The notes beneath the pieces were generated by a model, which did no database searches, was not told where the DNA came from, and saw nothing but the letters and a program-made list of their open reading frames with translations. 43,322 nucleotides of DNA from Segatella paludivivens DSM 17968 = JCM 13650 (GTDB lineage: Bacteria > Bacteroidota > Bacteroidia > Bacteroidales > Bacteroidaceae): NCBI RefSeq assembly GCF_000373185.1, contig NZ_KB890645.1, positions 91-43,412 on the forward strand. Reading direction: 5' to 3'. A program made the translations under genes and the position numbers. Shown one piece after another: positions 9,061 through 17,086 of this stretch. Within the stretch, counting starts at the first letter, position 1. Each line of letters starts with the position of its first letter.

Positions 9061-9720
9061 TCTGCGATAATCAGCGTGATCTGCGAGATATATTTGGGGT
9101 TCGTTGTGCAGATTGATTGAGTACTCTTGCGTGTTATTCTCTCGCAGATAACGCAGATGACGCAGAGGAATGCAGCGAAGCTGCATTATTTCGCAGAGAA
9201 AGACAGTTAGGTGAGGTTAATGTTGTTTTGGGTTTTGTCTGCGATTATCAGCGTGATCTGCGAGAGACATTGGGGTTTCATCTGTGCGGATTGTTTGAGT
9301 ACTCTTACGTGAATATTCTCCCGCAGATCCCGCAGATCCCGCAGAGAGGAATGCAGCAAGCTGCATTATCACGCAGAGAAAGACAGGTTGGGATGGATAA
9401 TGTGGTTTTGGGTTTCGTCTGCGTAAATCTGCGAAATCAGCGGGAGACTACTGGGGTTTTCTTTGTGCAGATAGATTAAGTCCTCTTGCGTGTTATTCTC
9501 CCGCAGATTACGCAGATCACGCAGAGAGGAATGCAGCAGGCTGCATTATTTCGCAGAGAAAGACAGGTTGGGATGGATAATGTGGTTTTGGGTTTCGTCT
9601 GCGTAAATCTGCGAAATCAGCGGGAGACTACTGGGGTTTTGTTTGTGCAGATAACTAGAGTACTCTTGCGTGTTATTCTCCCGCAGATAGCGCAGATCAC
9701 GCAGAGAGGAATGCAGCAGC
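9061..9720. repeat. Tandem array 2 of CGCAGA palindromic repeat units (4 copies, about 180 bp)
   Basis: Left arms start at 9061, 9238, 9418 and 9598; right arms start at 9139, 9318, 9498 and 9678. Spacing is 177-180 bp, and the last two units are almost identical over about 95 bp, a sign of recent duplication. Units 2-4 carry CGCAGAGAGGAATGCAGC where array 1 has CGCAGAGGAATGCAGC, so the arrays expanded separately. The loop motif GAGTACTC and the hairpin around GCTGCATT are kept. The last unit ends inside the AATGCAGCAGC hairpin and runs straight into the upstream region of the ATPase cassette. Confidence 0.9.
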
Positions 9721-9781
9721 AGTGGATATTAATCTATTTAATGGATAATATAACGTGAACTTTACCAATGATTATTCGCTG

Positions 9782-9917
9782 ATTATCAATTGATAATTGC
9801 TAATAATATGTTTTATTATGTTAATTTTGGCTATAAATTCGGCGCTATTTTATTGCAAGCGTGAAAAAAACACGTGAATAATTCACGGAATACAAAAAAT
9901 AATGTATCTTTGTATTC
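9782..9917 (+). promoter_or_regulatory. Palindrome-rich promoter region of the AAA15/RloB cassette
   Basis: Three dyads lie upstream of the ATPase gene. They are ATTATCAATTGATAAT (9782-9797, perfect), CGTGAAT-A-ATTCACG (9873-9887, perfect), and GAATACAAA (9888-9896) paired with TTTGTATTC (9909-9917). The last arm overlaps a Bacteroidota -7 box TATCTTTG at 9905-9912. Dyads over a promoter suggest repression. No -33 TTTG at ideal spacing is seen. Confidence 0.5.
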
Positions 9918-9984
9918 AAAAGATAGCTATTTTCAATTTATATAAGCTACCAAAAGATATATAACCTATTAAAATTACGTTGTT

Positions 9985-11295
9985 ATGATACTCCGTGTAA
10001 TCCTTAAGAATTTTCTTTCTTTTAACGAAGAGGCTCAGTTTGATATGTTTCCCAATAGGAAAAGGACTTCTTTGTCGAAGCATATTAACGTATTTGAAGA
10101 TAAGGTGGCAGTTTTAAAAATGGCTGCTATCTACGGTTCTAATGGGGCAGGTAAATCGAATTTATTGAAGGGACTTAATTTCTTGAAGGAATTGGCAACC
10201 GATAAAACTTTTTTAGATAAAGAAAGTGTTGGCAAATATTTCTTTGGATTGAAGAAAGATGCAGGAATGCAACCTTTAGAGTTAACTGTTGAATTTATAA
10301 CAAAAGCGGGCGTTCCATACGTCTATTCCGTAGAGATTACAAAAGGTGGTATCAAGTATGAAACTTTGCAAGTTTCTGGTTTAGGAAAAAGTGATAATAT
10401 AAATGTATTCACTCGTGAAGGAAGAAAAGTGCAATATGCAATAACTCCATCTGAAGAAATTAGTAAAATGGTTACAGTATGGTTGGAGAAAAATCCGTTT
10501 GCAAGTTTGTTAACTATTAATAATGATGTGCCCATCCTAACAGATGAGAATATTAATAATGGGCAGAAATGGTTTGAAGATGAACTTGAAATCATTGGGC
10601 TTCATTCATTTACTCCAGCATTGATAGATATATTTAAAAACAAACAAAGAGTGAGAAAATTTGCTTCTCAACTTTTTAAAGCTATTGATCTTGGCATTGA
10701 TGATGTAAAAGTGGAAACAGAGAATATTGAGGACTATATTAGTACTCATAATGCTAGCATGTTACCCATAGACAAGGTGAAAAAAATGCGTTCTGGGAGA
10801 ATGTCTCAAATTGTTAATTTCAGAAATACTAGTATTATTAGTATTGAGAAAGGTGTGCAGAAGATAAGTCAGATGATGTTTGAGCAATTTGGAAAAGATG
10901 GATTTTCAAAAGAAATGGATATTCAAGCTCAATCTGATGGAACGGTTCGTTTATTGTCTCTTGTTCCAGCCTTTTATGATGCAATGAAAGTTGGTAAAAC
11001 TGTGGTTATTGATGAATTGGATCACAGCATACATCCCCATTTGGTTCGCGAACTCGTGCGTTATTTCTCTTCACAAAAAACCAAAGGTCAGTTAATATTT
11101 ACGACGCATCAAACATGTTTGCTGAATCAGAATTTTATCCGTACAGATGAAGTTTGGTTAGTTGAAAAGAAAGATGGATGCACCCACATGTATTCGCTTA
11201 ATGATTTTAAAATCCATAATACGATTAGCTTAGAGAATGGTTATTTAGAGGGACGATATGGTGCAATCCCGTTTATTGGTGATTTAAATATGTAA
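9985..11295 (+). CDS. AAA15-family ATPase (RloA-like, predicted anti-phage)
   Basis: This 436-aa ABC/SMC-like ATPase starts MILRVILKNFLSFNEEAQFD, typical of the family. Walker A YGSNGAGKSN is near residues 50-60, the signature-like QSDGTVRLLSL near 314, Walker B VVIDELDHSIHPHL near 337, and the switch His in FTTHQTCLL near 370. It belongs to the OLD/RloA-like AAA15 group, which works with a Toprim or RloB-like partner as an infection sensor. The RloB-like gene starts 13 nt after its stop, so they form an operon. It is AT-rich and bounded by repeat array 2 on the left. Defence function is inferred from the family and partner. Confidence 0.8.
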   Translation: MILRVILKNFLSFNEEAQFDMFPNRKRTSLSKHINVFEDKVAVLKMAAIYGSNGAGKSNLLKGLNFLKELATDKTFLDKESVGKYFFGLKKDAGMQPLELTVEFITKAGVPYVYSVEITKGGIKYETLQVSGLGKSDNINVFTREGRKVQYAITPSEEISKMVTVWLEKNPFASLLTINNDVPILTDENINNGQKWFEDELEIIGLHSFTPALIDIFKNKQRVRKFASQLFKAIDLGIDDVKVETENIEDYISTHNASMLPIDKVKKMRSGRMSQIVNFRNTSIISIEKGVQKISQMMFEQFGKDGFSKEMDIQAQSDGTVRLLSLVPAFYDAMKVGKTVVIDELDHSIHPHLVRELVRYFSSQKTKGQLIFTTHQTCLLNQNFIRTDEVWLVEKKDGCTHMYSLNDFKIHNTISLENGYLEGRYGAIPFIGDLNM

Positions 11296-11308
11296 ATGAA
11301 TTTCATAG

Positions 11309-12151
11309 ATGGATTTGTCAAAACTAACATATAAGAAAAGCAATTCTACAATAGAGTTACCAAAGAATGTAGTCCAAACAACTTCTAAAGCGAAACGAGA
11401 AAGGCAGAAGACAATTAATATTCCTCATGTAGACTTGGCATATGAGAAACAGGAAGGAATTTTGTCTTCCAATTTGTTTTTTGTACTCTCTGGAGGAGAA
11501 AAAAAAGAGAAAGACTTTTTAAAAGAACTCATCAAAAAACCTAATTTGCATTCACTTAAAGTTCTCTTTATGTCTAAAAAAGGGCAGGGCTTGTTTCCAT
11601 ATCAGATGCAAAAGAAATGGCTAGAAATACAAAAAGAGCATGAATTTGTAATAGAAGATCAGATATACCATCTTGATACTATGGATAAAATTTTTCTTTT
11701 ATCTGATGTGGATGAGTTTTATGAACAGTTGTTAGAAATTAGTAAAGATACTGTAGCTGGGGATCAAGGTCAGTGGATTATAAGCAATCCTTGTTTTGAA
11801 ATTTGGTTATACTATTGTTATTTGAATAATCCAGAAATAGACTTGGCAGCTTTAAAATCTCTTACTGTTGCAAAAAGAAGCCTGAAACTTAAATCTTTAT
11901 GCCAAACTGTTGTTGATGGAGGTTTGAATCCTTGTCTTGCTTTTGAGAAAATCAATACGGGTATTAAGAATAGTAAGCCTCATTATGACATTGATGCAAA
12001 TGGAATCCCTGTTTTGTTTGCAACCCAAATGTATCAAATGGCTCAATACCTTATTGATTCAATGAATTCTAATAATAACGAATACATTAATTATATAAGG
12101 CAGAAACAAAAATGGAGAGCGGATATGAAAAATAAAAACAAAAATAAATAG
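11309..12151 (+). CDS. RloB-like protein (predicted nuclease-type effector)
   Basis: This 280-aa protein has a basic N-terminal tail (about 1-50), then FFVLSGGEKKEKDFLKEL and LLSDVDEFYEQL. The family hallmark NPCFEIWLYYCYL sits near residues 155-170. This order (E-x-E-like strand, D-x-D, SNPCFEIW) is that of the RloB family (COG/Pfam RloB), thought to have a Toprim-like fold. The C-terminus is Lys/Asn-rich. It follows the AAA15 ATPase with 13 nt spacing. RloA-RloB pairs are known from defence islands and restriction-modification loci. The ATPase probably senses infection and RloB acts as the nucleic-acid effector; that division of labour is inference. Confidence 0.8.
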   Translation: MDLSKLTYKKSNSTIELPKNVVQTTSKAKRERQKTINIPHVDLAYEKQEGILSSNLFFVLSGGEKKEKDFLKELIKKPNLHSLKVLFMSKKGQGLFPYQMQKKWLEIQKEHEFVIEDQIYHLDTMDKIFLLSDVDEFYEQLLEISKDTVAGDQGQWIISNPCFEIWLYYCYLNNPEIDLAALKSLTVAKRSLKLKSLCQTVVDGGLNPCLAFEKINTGIKNSKPHYDIDANGIPVLFATQMYQMAQYLIDSMNSNNNEYINYIRQKQKWRADMKNKNKNK

Positions 12152-12411
12152 TATATCTGCTTGCAGAATTAAATTAATATATTTAATTCCGCTAACAAGT
12201 TAAGAGTATATTTTATAAGGGTAAATTTTTGTATGTGTGAAAGTTTTAGTTAGTTCCCGACAATACAATCTAACATCATATTCGGTTATTTAACCGCACA
12301 CACATTGAATGCTTTTTTTAGGATATGTAATTGTAGCATTATGATACTTTTTCAATAGAGAGTCATGTTTGGTAATCTGCCTTAGTACTTCTTTTATTTA
12401 ACTTTTCTTTG

Positions 12412-12462
12412 TCTGCGTAAATCAGCGAGATCAGCGGGAGAATAAATCTGCTTTAGCAGATT
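12412..12462. repeat. Solitary CGCAGA repeat half-unit
   Basis: A left arm, TCTGCGTAAATCAGCGAGAT and onward (12412-12442), is followed by the perfect hairpin AATCTGCT-TT-AGCAGATT (12445-12462). It sits in the gap between the RloB-like gene and the second ATPase cassette and has no right-arm partner nearby. Confidence 0.75.
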
Positions 12463-12577
12463 GTACGGGATGTATACAGAAAGAGCAAAATACTTTTTGA
12501 TGATGATAGAATTGACTTATAACGGCACGTAAATTAAGTTTTTTGCATAAAGAGAGTAGAATATATCATAAAAATAA

Positions 12578-12790
12578 CTATATTTGTAACTTGATAAATA
12601 TGCCATAATATCCATGAGGTGTAAAATGAACTATGCTAACATTGAATGTTGATGCAATACGTTAGATATCATATATGATATCCTCATCGTAAGAGAATTA
12701 ATCGTAATGTGCTTCTTGGATGTTTTGAATATCCAGGAACGCCAACCACAATATGAATATCATCTGCATGCAAGACATTGAACAAGATGA
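12578..12790 (-). pseudogene. Possible decayed coding fragment
   Basis: On the minus strand two short frames read like conserved protein. One includes HADDIHIVVGVPGYSKHPRS, then a frame change into YDEDIIYDI with a stop. The other, beyond it, is IASTFNVSIVHFTPHGYYG, ending in TAG at 12578. They could be one gene broken by a frameshift and a nonsense codon. An 18-bp perfect palindrome (12665-12682) falls in the middle. I do not recognise the family. The rest of 12152-12823 holds only the solitary repeat and AT-rich sequence. Confidence 0.3.
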
Positions 12791-12823
12791 TGACAGAAAA
12801 ATATAATAATTGTAGAACGTAAT

Positions 12824-13912
12824 ATGATACAGCAAATTAATATTGAAAATTACAAATCAATCCGTGATGCAAAGATTCCTTTGAAGAATCTTAATGTCTT
12901 GATTGGCTCTAATGGAGTTGGAAAAAGTAATTTCATTTCATTTTTTGATCTACTTAAAAATATGCTGGATCGGAACTTGGGTAATTTCATCTTGAGTCAA
13001 GGGGGGATAGAAAGATTCTTGTATTGCGGTTCTAAAAGTTCGAAATATATCAAAGGAACGATTGATTTTAATAATATAAATGCTTTTTTCTTTACGTTAA
13101 ATCCAACAACAGATAATAAGGCTTTTATTGAAGAATCTGGAGACTACTATAATGGATTCAACGGTGATATAAAGGATTATTTAAAATGGGATAGGCATCT
13201 TTATGATACAGCTGTAGAAGAATCTAGTATTATGAAGACTGATAACAGTAGAGTAAAATATTTGAAATCATATATTAAGAACTTAATTGTTTATCATTTC
13301 CATGATTCTAGTAAAAACTCTCCGATGAGACTTGACTGTCCTGTTGATGATAATGAGAGATTGAAACATGATGGATCAAACTTGGCTGCTTTTCTGTACA
13401 GACTTCAACAAACTGAGCCACAATCGCTAAAATTAATTGAAGGTGTTATCAGGTCTATTGCTCCATACTTTAAAGGTTTCAAACTTCAGCCTAGTCGCAT
13501 AACTCCAGACCGCATAAAACTAGAGTGGGAGCAATTTAATTCAGACATGTATTTGGATGCACAAAGTTTTTCTGATGGTACAATTCGTTTTATTGCATTG
13601 GCAACAGTTTTGTTGCAACCAAACTTACCGGATACGATTATTATCGATGAACCAGAGTTAGGTCTTCATCCTTCTGCTATTAATAAATTGTCAGCTTTAA
13701 TGAAAAGAGCTTCAAAGAAGACACAATTAATTGTGGCTACACAGTCTGTCAATCTTGTAGATTGTTTTGATGCAGAAGATATTGTTGTTGTTGACAGAAA
13801 AGATAATCAGACAGAGTTCAAAAGATTGTCATCAGATGATCTGTCAGCATGGATAGATGATTATAGCATGGGAGAGATGTGGGAGAAAAATGTGATAGGA
13901 GGTCAACCATGA
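12824..13912 (+). CDS. AAA-family ATPase (AAA_21-type, predicted defence)
   Basis: This 362-aa ABC-like ATPase starts MIQQINIENYKSIRDAKIPL. Walker A IGSNGVGKSN is near residues 27-37, the signature-like QSFSDGTIRFIAL near 247, and Walker B TIIIDEPELGLHPSAI near 270. Near the C-terminus is the ATQSVNLVD segment of the switch region. It overlaps the DUF4276 gene by 4 nt (ATGA), so the two are translationally coupled. AAA ATPase plus DUF4276 is a recurrent two-gene anti-phage arrangement related to OLD nucleases. It is the second ATPase-effector cassette in this island, in the same orientation as the RloAB-like pair. Function is inferred from the family. Confidence 0.8.
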   Translation: MIQQINIENYKSIRDAKIPLKNLNVLIGSNGVGKSNFISFFDLLKNMLDRNLGNFILSQGGIERFLYCGSKSSKYIKGTIDFNNINAFFFTLNPTTDNKAFIEESGDYYNGFNGDIKDYLKWDRHLYDTAVEESSIMKTDNSRVKYLKSYIKNLIVYHFHDSSKNSPMRLDCPVDDNERLKHDGSNLAAFLYRLQQTEPQSLKLIEGVIRSIAPYFKGFKLQPSRITPDRIKLEWEQFNSDMYLDAQSFSDGTIRFIALATVLLQPNLPDTIIIDEPELGLHPSAINKLSALMKRASKKTQLIVATQSVNLVDCFDAEDIVVVDRKDNQTEFKRLSSDDLSAWIDDYSMGEMWEKNVIGGQP

Positions 13913-14565
13913 AAAGACTTTATATCATTGTAGAGGGGCAAAGTGAACAAGAATTTGTCAACACACTCATCGCTCCTTATTTATCTGGATTAGGGATATA
14001 TACTGTTACCCCTATTCTCATTCGCACGAGTAAAAAAGCACGAGGTGGCTTTGTTAATTATGAGCATTTAAAAAATGATGCATTGAAATTATTATCATCT
14101 CAAAAAGATGATTTTATCGTTTCAATGTTTGTCGACTTCTTTAGATGTCCTGAGTTACCACAAAAAGAACGCTATGAAGAAATCATAGATCATAAAGAGA
14201 AAGTGGATGAAATGGAAAAATGTATTGGCGATGATATAAAAGATAATCGCTTTATTCCCTATATTCAGCTTCACGAATTTGAGTCTCTGCTTTATTCTTC
14301 CAACGTAGGATTTGAAGTATTCTTCTCAGACAAACAACAGCAGCAAACAAAAAATATAATCGAAGAGTTTTCAAATCCAGAAGATATAAATTCCTGTCCA
14401 GAAAAGGCTCCTTCTAAGCGCTTGTTGGCGATAAAAGAAGACTATGATAAGGTGATAGAAGGTAACATGATTGCTTTGGAAGTTGGACTTGAGCAGATAA
14501 TGAATAAATGTCCAAGATTCAAAGCTTGGATAGAAAAATTAATCTCTGCTTGTAAAGACGATTGA
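13909..14565 (+). CDS. DUF4276-family protein (Toprim-like, predicted effector)
   Basis: The start at 13909 gives 218 aa beginning MKRLYIIVEGQSEQEFVNTL. An upstream in-frame ATG at 13879 would overlap the ATPase gene more and lacks the strong AGGAGG that sits at 13897-13902. IIVEGQSEQEF supplies the Toprim-type glutamate, MFVDFFRCP the aspartate strand, and IPYIQLHEFESLLYS is the DUF4276 hallmark. DUF4276 proteins are predicted Toprim-fold nucleases that accompany AAA ATPases. The ATGA overlap with the ATPase supports a complex made in fixed ratio. Nuclease activity is inferred from fold resemblance, not shown. Confidence 0.8.
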   Translation: MKRLYIIVEGQSEQEFVNTLIAPYLSGLGIYTVTPILIRTSKKARGGFVNYEHLKNDALKLLSSQKDDFIVSMFVDFFRCPELPQKERYEEIIDHKEKVDEMEKCIGDDIKDNRFIPYIQLHEFESLLYSSNVGFEVFFSDKQQQQTKNIIEEFSNPEDINSCPEKAPSKRLLAIKEDYDKVIEGNMIALEVGLEQIMNKCPRFKAWIEKLISACKDD

Positions 14566-14609
14566 ATTACAACCTAGAGTAAATTTTCATAAGTAAACGT
14601 ATGTATAAT

Positions 14610-14745
14610 CAGTGTTATCTGCCTGAGACACATTTGGTGTCCTCGCAGATAGATTGGGCAGGCTTACGTGTTTATTCTCTCGCAGATGGCGCAGAGGACG
14701 CAGATGAATGCAGCAAACTGCATTATATCGCAGAGAAAGACAGTT
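14610..14745. repeat. Solitary CGCAGA repeat unit
   Basis: This degenerate unit between the DUF4276 gene and the lipoprotein cassette keeps the right arm CTCTCGCAGATGGCGCAGAG (from 14677) and a hairpin AATGCAGCAAACTGCATT. It also keeps CGCAGAGAAAGACAG. The left arm is eroded (TTATCTGCCTGAGACAC). Apart from the promoter at 14908, the rest of 14566-14960 shows nothing else. Confidence 0.8.
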
Positions 14746-14907
14746 ACGGTAATCTTCAGAAAATATGGCTCGTCCAAGATGTACTTTTGCTTGCGGCATG
14801 TGGTTAAAATAAAAGAATGTAGATTTAGTAACTTACATAATATGTGTAAATTAGGTACTAGTCTTGATTGTTTTAAGCTAGCTTAAGTTAATTTATAAAA
14901 AACTCAA

Positions 14908-14938
14908 TTTGTATATATATATATAATGTATACCTTTG
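14908..14938 (+). promoter_or_regulatory. Bacteroidota-type promoter for the lipoprotein pair
   Basis: TTTG (14908-14911), exactly 19 nt of AT-rich spacer, then TACCTTTG (14931-14938). This matches the primary sigma consensus of the phylum. Transcription would start near 14944, inside the longer reading frame, which supports the ATG at 14961 as the real start. Confidence 0.8.
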
Positions 14939-14960
14939 TATGGAATTAGAAGAACTATAT

Positions 14961-16625
14961 ATGAAATTAAAAATATTAGTTGTTTGTTCTGTTATTTTGG
15001 GAATGGTTTCTTGTGCAGATAAAGAAGACTTGTCCAATCTTACTGATGCTTCTGACACAAATCAATCCTTACAAAACAATGTTGGTAAAAATAGCAATAT
15101 CGAATATGAAATGCAATTTGCTAAATGTCTTTCACGAGCGGTATATGAGCGCCAAGATGTTCGCCAGTTTATGAAAGATGAAGCCCTTAAAAAAATAGAT
15201 AATGCTTATGATGTTTTCTTTCCTATTGCAAAAGATAAATATATAGGAAATAAAACTTTTGAAGATGTACTTTGCCAGTATGTATCACATGATGTTTTGG
15301 TGGATTCTATTGAAAAGCATGTACCAATGTTGAATATCCATTTACCTGAGTTAGGAAGTGCTAAAGTAAGTGATTTGAATACTTCAGAAGCAGAATTACC
15401 TGTTCTTTGTGAGCAAAAAATATTCATTAATGGAGAAGTGGTTGATTCTCTTTCTGATGATGAAATACCGGATTTTAACGTGTTAGTTATTTCAGAAAAT
15501 AACACGATACAAAAAAAGACTTCATCAACACGCAGCTTTGATCGTGATGATAATGCTATGTTAGGAAATAATTATGAATATGTTTCCCCTGTGTTCAATC
15601 CTAGTTACAATAAGTACAACTCTATTTCAAGTACAAGGAGCGGAGGGCAAATGGCACCATCTGATAAATATACAGATGGAAGAATACCAAGCTCTGATTT
15701 AGATCCAAAACTTATCTATGCATATAAAATATCTAAATCATCCAAACGAGGGACACGATTTGCGATGTATTATGGTTTGAATAATTTAAACGATACAACG
15801 CTGACTTTGAAATCTGATGTTAAGGATTGCATTTATAGAATGAAATTTTCAGTTAGTGCTGATTTTAAAGATATGGCAATAAATAAAGGGGCTTATAACT
15901 TTTTTAATAAGGATGTAATAGTTAAGAAGAATCCTATAACTAGAGAAAATGCTATTAGTAGACTAATAAATGGGCGCGTATATTGCTTTCTATTTACTTT
16001 TATTTCAGGAAACGAGGCTCAGGATAATGTGGCAACTCAGAGTGTAAGAATTTATGCACGACCTGATCAACTTTTTAATTTGGATGTAACTCAAAGTAAG
16101 AGACACCATACAGCATTTAGACATTCACGATATACTTATAGTATCAATCTAAAAAATATAGATTCAAAATGGTTTTATCCTTTGGAAAATAACCAATTAC
16201 CTATTTTAGACAGATGGAATATTTTAAAAGGACCAATAACTAAGTATGTTGTGGTATATTTAATAAATCCAGATGAAAAATCGACAACCACTACTTCTGA
16301 ATCTTATACTATGAAGTATTCTTCTGATGTAAATTTAGGATTAGACGCAAAAGCAAAATTATTTAAGATATTGGATTTGGGTATTAATGGAAAATTTGAC
16401 TCTAGTAATTCGTTTGAGAAAACGGTTACGAAAACATTTTCAATAGCGGCTCATAATTTAAGAATAGGTGATTTTAAAATGGATTATTTTGAGGATTACC
16501 CAATATCAACAATATACTCAGATGGGAGTGTTGTTCCAATGATTTTGGGAACAGGTCCACTAACAATGAGTATATTACCACTTTCAATAGATTACTTAAC
16601 TCAAAAAAGATACAATAAGCAATGA
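14961..16625 (+). CDS. Secreted lipoprotein of unknown function
   Basis: The start at 14961 (MKLKILVVCSVILGMVSCADKED) gives a clean lipoprotein signal peptide with lipobox GMVSC. The earlier in-frame ATG at 14940 lies at the expected transcription start and is unlikely. The protein is 554 aa. An N-terminal helical region (about 35-110, FAKCLSRAVYERQDVRQFMKDEAL) resembles one seen in several Bacteroidota surface lipoproteins. The remainder is Ser/Thr/Asn-rich and beta-like, with an amphipathic YTMKYSSDVNLGLDAKAKL region late in the sequence. It is AT-rich and has its own strong promoter. The function is not recognised; a surface or interbacterial role is only a guess. Confidence 0.7.
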   Translation: MKLKILVVCSVILGMVSCADKEDLSNLTDASDTNQSLQNNVGKNSNIEYEMQFAKCLSRAVYERQDVRQFMKDEALKKIDNAYDVFFPIAKDKYIGNKTFEDVLCQYVSHDVLVDSIEKHVPMLNIHLPELGSAKVSDLNTSEAELPVLCEQKIFINGEVVDSLSDDEIPDFNVLVISENNTIQKKTSSTRSFDRDDNAMLGNNYEYVSPVFNPSYNKYNSISSTRSGGQMAPSDKYTDGRIPSSDLDPKLIYAYKISKSSKRGTRFAMYYGLNNLNDTTLTLKSDVKDCIYRMKFSVSADFKDMAINKGAYNFFNKDVIVKKNPITRENAISRLINGRVYCFLFTFISGNEAQDNVATQSVRIYARPDQLFNLDVTQSKRHHTAFRHSRYTYSINLKNIDSKWFYPLENNQLPILDRWNILKGPITKYVVVYLINPDEKSTTTTSESYTMKYSSDVNLGLDAKAKLFKILDLGINGKFDSSNSFEKTVTKTFSIAAHNLRIGDFKMDYFEDYPISTIYSDGSVVPMILGTGPLTMSILPLSIDYLTQKRYNKQ

Positions 16626-17011
16626 AAACAACGAAGAAGTGTGTTTTTACGATAAGTCTTATACTGTTATTGTTGAATACCTTTACGGCATGCAGTAAGG
16701 ACGATGACAGCCTAGATAAGGAATTTGCAAACACAGTATGGATTCATCGCTTTACTCCTGCAGATCATATGGAGAATGGCGTGTGTGCAGAAGTTTATGT
16801 ATTTTTGAGTGACGGCACTATAAAAGATTGCGCTTTGGATAGCAATAATAAATACTTGATGGATTTGGGAACTTATCATTTTTATCGAATAGATAAAAAT
16901 CATATTGCGTTTTCTAAAGGTGATTCCAATGGTATGCTTATAGATGGTAATCATTTCAACAGGTTTTATGATTTCTACAAAAGTGCTTATCGTCCAGAAG
17001 ACTTGGCTTAG
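16622..17011 (+). CDS. Small lipoprotein, unknown function
   Basis: This 129-aa protein has signal peptide MKTTKKCVFTISLILLLLNT, with the lipobox FTACS shortly after. The mature part is short and beta-like (NTVWIHRFTPAD, EVYVFLSDGTIKDC, LGTYHFYRIDKNHIAF), similar in feel to small lipocalin-like Bacteroidota lipoproteins. Its ATG overlaps the stop of the preceding lipoprotein gene (ATGA), so the two are made together. It could be a partner or immunity-type protein for the larger lipoprotein. That is inference from coupling only. Confidence 0.65.
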   Translation: MKTTKKCVFTISLILLLLNTFTACSKDDDSLDKEFANTVWIHRFTPADHMENGVCAEVYVFLSDGTIKDCALDSNNKYLMDLGTYHFYRIDKNHIAFSKGDSNGMLIDGNHFNRFYDFYKSAYRPEDLA

Positions 17012-17021
17012 TTGTTAAGTG

Positions 17022-17067
17022 AAGAGCAATCGTAAAACATTAAATGGGGTGTCTTACGATTGCTCTT
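17022..17067. terminator. Bidirectional terminator between convergent genes
   Basis: AAGAGCAATCGTAA and its exact reverse complement form a 14-bp stem with an 18-nt loop. TTTT follows on the plus strand. It lies between the small lipoprotein (plus) and the NimA-like gene (minus). Confidence 0.85.
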
Positions 17068-17086
17068 TTCAATATGATTGAAACAA

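Noticed and set aside
3425..9720. Integron attC cassettes
   Set aside because: Loops are conserved rather than variable, there is no integrase, and units occur in tandem without genes between them.
9117..9758. 120- and 90-codon ORFs through array 2
   Set aside because: Same reason; period of about 180 bp keeps frames open by chance.
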